20,605 bases of DNA from an uncultured Ectothiorhodospiraceae bacterium (lineage in GTDB: Bacteria; Pseudomonadota; Gammaproteobacteria; UBA6429; Thiohalophilaceae). The stretch covers positions 1 through 20,605 of the forward strand of contig CAMYMO010000006.1 of assembly GCA_947259425.1 (NCBI GenBank). Reading direction: 5' to 3'. A program made the position numbers and the translations under genes. Of the stretch, positions 14,801-20,605 are shown in pieces (position 1 is the first letter of the stretch; each line of letters opens with the position of its first letter). The notes under the pieces were generated by a model. It was given only the letters and a program-made list of their open reading frames with translations, was not told where the DNA came from and searched no databases.

Positions 14801-16444
14801 ATGAATCCAATCGAACTGAGTATATTTTCAAGCCGCATAAACGCTGTTTGCGATGAGATGGGCGCGGTTTTACAACGTGCTGCTTTTTCACCCAATATAC
14901 GTGACCGCCTGGATTTTTCTTGTGCGGTGTTTGATGTTCAAGGCGAGTTATCTGCCCAGGCTGCGCATATTCCGGTCCATCTAGGCAGTATGGCCTATGC
15001 GATGCGCGACATCGTCAAAGAGATAGATTGGCAGAACGGTGATATGGTGGTGGTCAATGATCCATTTTTAGGGGGCACTCATTTACCGGATGTCACTTTA
15101 ATTGCTCCGGTGTTTGTTGCTGGAGAACTGATGGGGTTTGTGGCCAACCGCGCTCATCACGCCGACATTGGAGGTGATAGTCCGGGTTCGATGCCGATCT
15201 CTAAATCATTAGCAGAAGAAGGTCTGGTGATACCTCCCCAACACCTATTGCAAAACGGCGAAATTAATCAACCCGTCATGCAAGCTATTCTGCAGGTGAC
15301 GCGTAATAAAACAATTGGAAAAGGTGATTTTTCCGCTCAGATCAGTGCTAATCGTAGCGGTGTGTTGCGTTTGGTGGATTTGATCGAGAAGCTTGGACGC
15401 TCAACGTATCAAATCGCGTTAGATAAATTAAATAATTATGCGTTTTCAATAGCACGTGAGGTGCTGGCATCGATACCTAATGGCGACTATCACTTTACGG
15501 ATGTGATGGATGATGATGGCCTGGGTAATATCGATTTAGCAATCAAATTAAATCTGACCGTCAGGGATAGTACCGTCCATGCCGATTTTGCAGGGACTGC
15601 GCCACAAACGGCTGGAAATATAAATTGTCCACTCTCGGTTGTCGCTGCGGCTGTTTATTACGTTTTTAGATGTTTGATGCCGGATTATACGCCTGCTTGT
15701 GCCGGTAGTTTTAAACCCATCACCATTGAGGCCCCACCCGGAAGTTTAGTTAATGCAAAACGACCGGCTGCGGTAGCCGCGGGTAATGTTGAAACCAGCA
15801 CACGGATTGTTGATGTGGTGATGGGCGCACTCACTGAGGCGATCCCAGATCAGATCCCGGCAGCCAGCCACGGCAGTATGAATAACCTTGCCATGGGTAG
15901 TTTAGATGGGGGTAGTTCAGATGGGAGTAGTTCAGAAGGGAGTAGTTCAGAAGGGAGTAGTTCAGAAGGGAGTAGTTCAGAAGGGGAAACTTCAGATGGG
16001 GCAGGAATACATAAAGACCGACATTGGGATTATTATGAAACCATCGGCGGTGGTATGGGAGCGGGACCAACCTATCAAGGACTTTCGGCGGTGCAAACGC
16101 ATATGACCAATACACGCAATACACCGATCGAAGTACTCGAAGCCAACTATCCGTTGCAAGTTAATCGATATGCGATCCGTGAAGGCACGGGTGGAACAGG
16201 TCTGCATCGAGGCGGTGATGGTTTAATTCGTGAGATAGAATTTACCGAGACGACCAGCGTGACATTGTTAACCGAGCGGCGTACTCATGCACCGTGGGGT
16301 AGTGCGAATGGTGGCAGTGGGCAAAGCGGAGTGAATAAAATAAATAACAAAATCATGCCTGCAAAATTCAGTACTACGGTAGAAAAAGGTGATTGTTTAA
16401 TAATTGAAACAGCTGGTGGAGGAGGTTGGGGTAAAGTCAATTAA
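14801..16444 (+). CDS. Hydantoinase B/oxoprolinase family protein with Ser-Gly-Glu repeat insert
   Basis: A 547-residue member of the HyuB family, the B subunit of ATP-dependent N-methylhydantoinases and 5-oxoprolinases, also related to the acetone carboxylase alpha subunit. Family signatures are the N-terminal ELSIFSSRINAVCDEMGAVL, NDPFLGGTHLPD (86-97), NRAHHADIGG (116-125), AGTAPQTAGNINCP, and YYETIGGGMGAGP (411-423) followed by HMTNTRNTP. Residues 366-400 are a low-complexity tract, four GSSSEG-like units plus three degenerate ones, encoded by a 15-bp tandem repeat in the loop before YYETIGGG, where relatives have a short plain sequence. The usual HyuA partner is not adjacent. The amidotransferase gene follows by 24 bp and is likely co-transcribed. 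The substrate is not determinable. Confidence 0.87.
   Translation: MNPIELSIFSSRINAVCDEMGAVLQRAAFSPNIRDRLDFSCAVFDVQGELSAQAAHIPVHLGSMAYAMRDIVKEIDWQNGDMVVVNDPFLGGTHLPDVTLIAPVFVAGELMGFVANRAHHADIGGDSPGSMPISKSLAEEGLVIPPQHLLQNGEINQPVMQAILQVTRNKTIGKGDFSAQISANRSGVLRLVDLIEKLGRSTYQIALDKLNNYAFSIAREVLASIPNGDYHFTDVMDDDGLGNIDLAIKLNLTVRDSTVHADFAGTAPQTAGNINCPLSVVAAAVYYVFRCLMPDYTPACAGSFKPITIEAPPGSLVNAKRPAAVAAGNVETSTRIVDVVMGALTEAIPDQIPAASHGSMNNLAMGSLDGGSSDGSSSEGSSSEGSSSEGSSSEGETSDGAGIHKDRHWDYYETIGGGMGAGPTYQGLSAVQTHMTNTRNTPIEVLEANYPLQVNRYAIREGTGGTGLHRGGDGLIREIEFTETTSVTLLTERRTHAPWGSANGGSGQSGVNKINNKIMPAKFSTTVEKGDCLIIETAGGGGWGKVN
15896..16000 (+). repeat. 15-bp in-frame tandem repeat (minisatellite), 7 units
   Basis: Four identical units AGTAGTTCAGAAGGG (15926-15985) are flanked by degenerate ones at 15896, 15911 and 15986 that keep the TCAGATGGG or TTAGATGGG end. 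The unit is a multiple of three, so gain or loss changes only the length of a Ser/Gly/Glu linker in the hydantoinase B-family protein. Confidence 0.97.
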
Positions 16445-16468
16445 CTTGACTGACTCCGGTATTTATCT

Positions 16469-18250
16469 ATGTGCGGATTATGTGGTGAATTACGTTTTGA
16501 TGGCGAAGCTTTAAATCCAGATGTGATAAAAAAAATGTTGCCTGAATTGGCACGACGTGGCCCCGACTTTGAATCGAGCTGGTCAAATGAAGTCGTACAA
16601 TTAGGTCATCGACGTTTATCGATTATCGATTTATCCGCACGTTCCAATCAGCCGATGTTTGATGCCGCATTAGGATTGACGATCGTTTTCAACGGCGCAA
16701 TCTATAATTACCCTGAATTAAGAAAACAATTTATTGCTGAAGGCTATCAATTTCAAAGTGAGGGTGATACCGAAGTCATTCTAAAGGCTTATCATAAATG
16801 GGGTGTCGATTGTCCTGCCCATTTAGATGGCATGTTTGCTTTTGCGATTTGGGATCAAAATAAACATAGCTTATTTGTTGCTCGAGATCGCATGGGCATA
16901 AAGCCGTTTTATTTTTCAAAAAATGATCAGTTTATTCGTTTTGCTTCGAATACCCAGGCTCTATTAGCGGCCGGGGATATTGATACTTCGATAGATAAGA
17001 TCGGTTTGCATCATCAGTTTACATTACATGCCGTTATTCCAGCCCCCCATACGATATTGTCAGGAATAAAGAAGCTTGAACCAGGTACGTCGATGTTGAT
17101 TGATAAAAAAGGTAGGGTAACAACGCAACGTTACTGGCACCTTAAAGCTCAACGCCCTAAAGAAAAGGTTACTGATCAGGAATGGACTGACCGAATTCAT
17201 GATCAGTTACGCGATGCAGTAAGAAAGCGGTTAATGGTTGCCGATGTTCCGGTCGGCGTGTTGTTATCCGGTGGACTGGATTCGAGTTTGTTGGTTGCAT
17301 TATTAGCGGAGAGTAATGTTCAGGATTTATTAACGTACTCGATCGGTTTTGAAGATCAACCTGAAGAAAAAGGCAGTGAGTTTGAATTTTCCGATCAAGT
17401 GGTGGAGCGTTATCAAACCCAACATCACAAGATTCACATTGCCAATGATCAAGTGTTAAAAAGATTACCCGAAGCCGTGCAGGCAATGTCAGAACCAATG
17501 TTTGGTCAGGATGCGGTGGCGTTTTATCTGTTATCCGAACAGGTTTCGAAAAGTGTAAAAGTCGTGCAAAGCGGGCAGGGTGCGGACGAAGTCTTTGCCG
17601 GTTATTTTTGGTATCCGCGAATGCATGAAGACATCAATGGTGAGTATGTTGATCGATTCGGTCGGTATTATTTTGATCGCGATCATAGTGAGTATTTGCA
17701 AACCGTGAATACTAAATATCATGGTGAAGATTACACCTCGCTGAAAATGGCTGAGTTACTCAATGAAGCGGATGCGGATGAGTTTATCGATCGGGTGTTA
17801 CGTGCGGATGTGACCACCTTGATTGTCGATGATCCGGTCAAACGGGTGGACAACATGACCATGGCCTTTGGGCTTGAGGCGCGGGTCCCTTTTTTGGATT
17901 ATCGCCTGGTTGAATTGGCCGCCCAGGTTCCCCCCCATTTGAAACTCGGTAGCGGCGGTAAACACATCCTCAAACAGATCTCACGTGGTATTGTACCTGA
18001 TGCTGTTATCGATCGACCTAAGGGCTATTTCCCAATGCCGGCACTGAAATTCGTTCGCGGCGATTTTCTTGAATTTATGCGTGAGATTTTGCTGCAGCCG
18101 GCCGCACAACAGCGTGGCTTATATCAACGAGATTATGTCGAGAAGCTTTTATCTGAACCAGATCAGCACTTTACGCGCTTACAGGGCAGTAAATTGTGGC
18201 ATTTGAGCTTGTTAGAATTCTGGTTACAAACTCATGTCGACAGGACTTGA
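16469..18250 (+). CDS. asnO: Asparagine synthase-family amidotransferase, N-acetylglutaminylglutamine (NAGGN) type
   Basis: A 593-residue class II glutamine amidotransferase fused to an ATP-pyrophosphatase synthetase domain. The N-terminal Cys2 nucleophile (MCGLCGELRFDG), RGPD (30-33), GHRRLSIIDLS, FNGAIYN (74-80) and GDTE (99-102) form the glutaminase site. SGGLDSS (267-273) is the PP-loop, with SGQGADEVFAGY (368-379) and RVDNMTMAFGLEARVPFLDY (459-478) in the synthetase half. The MCGxCGE start, the LHAVIPAPHTIL segment, YFPMPALK and the RLQGSKLWHLSLLEFWLQTH ending fit the enzyme that amidates N-acetylglutaminylglutamine, an osmolyte pathway, better than AsnB. Its normal partners (the NAGGN synthetase and an M42-type peptidase) are not beside it. 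It starts 24 bp after the hydantoinase B gene with no clear SD. True asparagine synthetase remains possible. Confidence 0.82.
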   Translation: MCGLCGELRFDGEALNPDVIKKMLPELARRGPDFESSWSNEVVQLGHRRLSIIDLSARSNQPMFDAALGLTIVFNGAIYNYPELRKQFIAEGYQFQSEGDTEVILKAYHKWGVDCPAHLDGMFAFAIWDQNKHSLFVARDRMGIKPFYFSKNDQFIRFASNTQALLAAGDIDTSIDKIGLHHQFTLHAVIPAPHTILSGIKKLEPGTSMLIDKKGRVTTQRYWHLKAQRPKEKVTDQEWTDRIHDQLRDAVRKRLMVADVPVGVLLSGGLDSSLLVALLAESNVQDLLTYSIGFEDQPEEKGSEFEFSDQVVERYQTQHHKIHIANDQVLKRLPEAVQAMSEPMFGQDAVAFYLLSEQVSKSVKVVQSGQGADEVFAGYFWYPRMHEDINGEYVDRFGRYYFDRDHSEYLQTVNTKYHGEDYTSLKMAELLNEADADEFIDRVLRADVTTLIVDDPVKRVDNMTMAFGLEARVPFLDYRLVELAAQVPPHLKLGSGGKHILKQISRGIVPDAVIDRPKGYFPMPALKFVRGDFLEFMREILLQPAAQQRGLYQRDYVEKLLSEPDQHFTRLQGSKLWHLSLLEFWLQTHVDRT

Positions 18251-18405
18251 ATATACAATTTAAGCCCATATCCCAGTAATCAACTCAAGTATAGGTTTCG
18301 TTTTTCTAAAGACTATATTAGAATTACGTGATATTTAACGTCGCCGCGAATGGTTTCGTGTCGATTTAACTGACAGCAGATTACTGCATTAGAGGTTATA
18401 GCCCG

Positions 18406-18720
18406 ATGGACGTATTAGAAAGAATCGACAAAATTGTAAAAGATAATTCAGCCGTTATATTCATGAAAGGCACGCCACAGTTACCTCAATGTGGATTTTC
18501 TTCGCGTGCAGCACAGGCACTGCAGGCGTGTGGAAAAGAATTCGCTCACGTTAATGTGTTGATGGATCAGGAAATATTTGAAAACTTGCCACGCTACCAG
18601 GATTGGCCGACGTTCCCACAAATTTATATCAATGGCGAATTGGTCGGTGGTTGTGACATCACTTTAGAGCTGTATCAGAAAGGTGAACTCAAATCCATGA
18701 TGGAAGAAGCGAGTGCTTGA
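18406..18720 (+). CDS. grxD: Monothiol glutaredoxin Grx4
   Basis: A 104-residue CGFS-type glutaredoxin that binds a [2Fe-2S] cluster with glutathione and takes part in iron-sulfur trafficking. The active-site C29-G-F-S sits in PQLPQCGFSSRAAQAL. The FMKGTP motif, WPTFPQIYINGELVGGCDI (TFPQ cis-Pro loop and glutathione-binding GGCD) and normal length make the call firm. AGAGG lies ten bases before the ATG. The 155 bp upstream (18251-18405) shows no promoter I would defend. It ends before a strong terminator. Confidence 0.97.
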   Translation: MDVLERIDKIVKDNSAVIFMKGTPQLPQCGFSSRAAQALQACGKEFAHVNVLMDQEIFENLPRYQDWPTFPQIYINGELVGGCDITLELYQKGELKSMMEEASA

Positions 18721-18740
18721 TTCCAATTTAAATTAATCAT

Positions 18741-18766
18741 AAAAAGCCCGCTGTCGCGGGCTTTTT
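18741..18766. terminator. Bidirectional terminator between grxD and rnt
   Basis: The stem AAAAAGCCCGC / GCGGGCTTTTT with loop TGTC has tracts on both sides. It lies 20 bp after grxD and 12 bp after the end of the convergent rnt gene, serving both. Confidence 0.93.
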
Positions 18767-18777
18767 ATTGAATAAAA

Positions 18778-19410
18778 TTAAATACCGATGTGCTTGTCCC
18801 AGGTGTTTACAATCTTACAGAATAATTCTGCGGTTTTTTCAGCGTCATAAATCGCTGAATGGGCCTTTTCGGCTTCCCATTCTATATTTGCGGCCATCAC
18901 GGCACGTGCTAAAACGGTCTGACCATAAGCCAAACCGGCCAAGGTTGCGGTATCGAAACTGCTGAATGAATGAAAAGGCTGATTTTTGATATTACAGCGT
19001 TCCACCGCAGCGCGGATAAAGCCTAAATCGAAAAAGGCATTATGCCCAACCAATATTGCTCTTGAACATTGTTTGCTTTTGACTAAGGTGCGAATGGGTT
19101 TGAATATGTGCTCGAGTGCTGCAGGTTCCGGTTTCGCCATGCGAAAAGGGTGATGTGGGTCAATACCATTAAATTGTAATGCTTTAGGATCCAGTACTGA
19201 ACCTTCGAAAGGTTCGACATGACAGGCGATCGTGGCACCGGGTGCCATGTAACCTTCCTGATCAGCAACAATGGGCACTGCGGCAACTTCCAAAAGTGCA
19301 TTTTTATTGGGATCAAAGCCGGAAGTTTCGACGTCAACGATGACCGGTAGAAATCCGCGGAATCGGTGGGCAATTAGTTGTATCGGTGTATCTTGATTTA
19401 TCGTACTCAT
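18778..19410 (-). CDS. rnt: Ribonuclease T
   Basis: A DEDDh 3'-5' exoribonuclease that matures tRNA and other stable RNA 3' ends, acting as a homodimer. With ATG 19410 chosen it has 210 residues, near the E. coli length; a GTG two codons upstream is possible, and neither has a good SD. Exonuclease motif I is VDVETSGF (D26, E28), motif II is GHNAFFDLGF, and motif III is HSAIYDAEKTAELF, containing the catalytic His and Asp. HRFRGFLPVIVDVE, LQFNGIDP and FDTATLAGLAYGQTVL are RNase T-specific and distinguish it from DnaQ-like relatives. The grxD, rnt and pyrC neighbourhood resembles that in Pseudomonas-type genomes. Confidence 0.97.
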   Translation of the reverse strand: MSTINQDTPIQLIAHRFRGFLPVIVDVETSGFDPNKNALLEVAAVPIVADQEGYMAPGATIACHVEPFEGSVLDPKALQFNGIDPHHPFRMAKPEPAALEHIFKPIRTLVKSKQCSRAILVGHNAFFDLGFIRAAVERCNIKNQPFHSFSSFDTATLAGLAYGQTVLARAVMAANIEWEAEKAHSAIYDAEKTAELFCKIVNTWDKHIGI

Positions 19411-19477
19411 CCGCACAGGATAGCGAAAAGAGTGCTAAATTTATAGTTAATAATTTTCAGCAAGAAAGGGCAGTTAA

Positions 19478-20356
19478 ATGCATGGAATTTTGAATAAAAA
19501 GGTCTTGTTAGGCTACGTGCTGATATTCAGCCTGTCGATGAACGTGTGGGCGGCGGACTCCGATAATGGCATTCTTTGGCAAGTAAGCAAATCGGGTCAG
19601 TTACCTAGTTTTGTGCTCGGTACCATCCACTCGGACGATCCGGCGGTGACCGCATTACCCGCGAAAGTGACCAGCGCTTTGCAACAGTCAACCAGTTTTA
19701 GCGCGGAACTGGACCTTGATATGAGTAAAATGTTGCAGGCCCAAATGCAAATGATGTTACCCGAAAATAAGACGCTGCAATCGGTGATTGGTGCACAGCG
19801 ATATAACCAATGTCTCAGCTTAATGTCTAGATACGGTGTACCCGAAGCGCTCTTGTCCAAAATGAAACCCTGGGCGGTGGCGGCTCAACTCAGCATGCCG
19901 AAACCTCAAACAGGTGTTTTCCTGGATTTACAACTTTTTCAAATGGCTCAGGTTCAGGGCAAAAAGACTTACGGTTTAGAGACGATAGCAGAACAAATGA
20001 GTGTTTTTGACGGAATGACTGAATCACAACAGCTAATCATGCTCGATCAGGCAATTAAGGATCATGCTCATATGCCAGCTAAGATCAATAAGTTAATAAA
20101 ATTATATGTAAAACGTGATTTAAATGGGATGAAGAAATTTAGTGATATTGAAATGGAAAAAATCGATTCAAGCTTATCGAACCTTATGGAAGATAAATTG
20201 ATTAATGAAAGAAATCATCGCATGGTGAAAAGGATGCAACCACAATTAGCCGCTGGCAAGGCCTTTATCGCCGTTGGTGCACTGCATTTACCTGGTGAGC
20301 AGGGTATATTAAAGCTTTTGCAAAAACAGGGTTATCAACTCAAGGTGATATATTAA
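19478..20356 (+). CDS. TraB/GumN family secreted protein
   Basis: A 292-residue protein starting at ATG 19478 with AAAGGG eight bases upstream. A Sec signal peptide ends near AWAA (VWAAD, about residues 23-26). The TraB/GumN (TIKI-like) signature is present: the first GxxH in LGTIHSDD (G48-H51), SAEL with Glu 77, the FLDLQLFQMAQVQGKKTYGLET core (147-169), and the second GxxH in VGALHLPGEQG (G267-H270). In animal TIKI proteins these residues bind metal for proteolysis; activity in bacterial members is largely unproven. It is expected in the periplasm. It lies between rnt and pyrC on the opposite strand, and its TAA overlaps that of pyrC. Confidence 0.9.
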   Translation: MHGILNKKVLLGYVLIFSLSMNVWAADSDNGILWQVSKSGQLPSFVLGTIHSDDPAVTALPAKVTSALQQSTSFSAELDLDMSKMLQAQMQMMLPENKTLQSVIGAQRYNQCLSLMSRYGVPEALLSKMKPWAVAAQLSMPKPQTGVFLDLQLFQMAQVQGKKTYGLETIAEQMSVFDGMTESQQLIMLDQAIKDHAHMPAKINKLIKLYVKRDLNGMKKFSDIEMEKIDSSLSNLMEDKLINERNHRMVKRMQPQLAAGKAFIAVGALHLPGEQGILKLLQKQGYQLKVIY

Positions 20357-20605
20357 TATTTTATTTGCCAGCTAAGTTGTTCGCCATTACATAAAGGAAT
20401 AATGGTTTCATCGGCGAGTGGCTTTTGCTTTGGCACCACCCAGGGTTTCTTTTCCAGGGTAAGTTTATTTTCATTAAGTGGAAGGTTATAAAAATTCGGG
20501 CCAAACTGGCTTGCAAATCCTTCGAGTTTATCGAGAGCATCTGCCTGTTCAAAAATATCGGTATAAAGTTCTATTGCGACCGGCGCATTATAAATACCGG
20601 CGCAA
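20353..20605 (-). CDS. pyrC: Dihydroorotase PyrC (3' end only)
   Basis: The last 83 codons of a minus-strand gene that runs off the window. The tail CAGIYNAPVAIELY, then LEGFASQFGPNFYNLPLNE and ending in LCNGEQLSWQIKY, aligns by eye with the end of E. coli PyrC (CAGCFNAP, FEAFCSVNGPQFYGLP, GETVRW). The enzyme closes carbamoyl aspartate to dihydroorotate in pyrimidine synthesis; the metal ligands lie upstream, outside the window. Its stop (20353-20355) overlaps the stop of the TraB/GumN gene. Confidence 0.92.
   Translation of the reverse strand, partial: CAGIYNAPVAIELYTDIFEQADALDKLEGFASQFGPNFYNLPLNENKLTLEKKPWVVPKQKPLADETIIPLCNGEQLSWQIKY

Noticed and set aside
15896..16000. Tandem repeat considered as a CRISPR array
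   Set aside because: The units are contiguous 15-mers with no spacers and stay in the coding frame.
15831..16124. Minus-strand open frame with a Leu-Leu-Asn-Tyr-Ser repeat
   Set aside because: It is the reverse reading of the 15-bp repeat inside the hydantoinase B-family gene and has no start signal or family match.
18251..18405. Possible promoter (TAGAAT near 18319) upstream of grxD
   Set aside because: The -35 at the right spacing is poor (TTTCGT), so I do not call it.

Overview
The window looks like a piece of a gammaproteobacterial chromosome, probably marine or free-living. The evidence is gene content and protein similarity: PhoB/PhoR/Pst/PhoU, an E. coli-like PyrC C-terminus, RNase T next to Grx4, and the long PstC and PstA forms common in marine gammaproteobacteria. 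Base composition is moderate by eye and even throughout. I see no integrase, transposase, tRNA, rRNA or CRISPR array, so this is core chromosome rather than an island. The genus cannot be named from sequence alone.

Region 1 (1-8637, + strand) is a complete phosphate-starvation locus in the order phoB (3' end only), phoR, pstS, pstC, pstA, pstB, phoU. PhoR and PhoB sense low phosphate, PstSCAB is the high-affinity phosphate importer, and PhoU couples the importer to PhoR. Pho boxes (CTGTCAT-like units repeated every 11 bp) lie before pstS and before pstC, and pstS is followed by its own intrinsic terminator. PstC carries a large propeller-like periplasmic insert and PstA a coiled-coil insert.

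Region 2 (8634-11144) holds a minus-strand ferric-iron-type ABC ATPase with a Fur-box-like palindrome just upstream, and a divergent outer-membrane porin (+) with its own Pho box. The roughly 290 bp between them therefore appears to serve both iron and phosphate control.

Region 3 (11112-13975, - strand) is an argD-argF arginine biosynthesis operon whose start and stop codons overlap, followed by a secreted Sel1-repeat protein. The argD leader contains a terminator-like hairpin between a candidate promoter and the start codon.

Region 4 (13996-18250) has a small membrane protein of the urate hydroxylase N-domain family (-). Divergent from it are a hydantoinase B/oxoprolinase-family protein (+) carrying an in-frame 15-bp tandem repeat, and, 24 bp further on, an amidotransferase resembling the N-acetylglutaminylglutamine amide (NAGGN) osmolyte enzyme. 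The usual partners of both + strand genes are absent here.

Region 5 (18406-20605) holds grxD (+), rnt (-), a TraB/GumN-family secreted protein (+), and the 3' end of pyrC (-). The gumN-like and pyrC stop codons overlap.

Most of the window is ordinary core genome. The observations most worth a second look are the minisatellite in the hydantoinase B gene, the orphan NAGGN-type amidotransferase beside it, the argD leader hairpin, the Fur/Pho intergenic region, and the predicted leaderless pstC mRNA.
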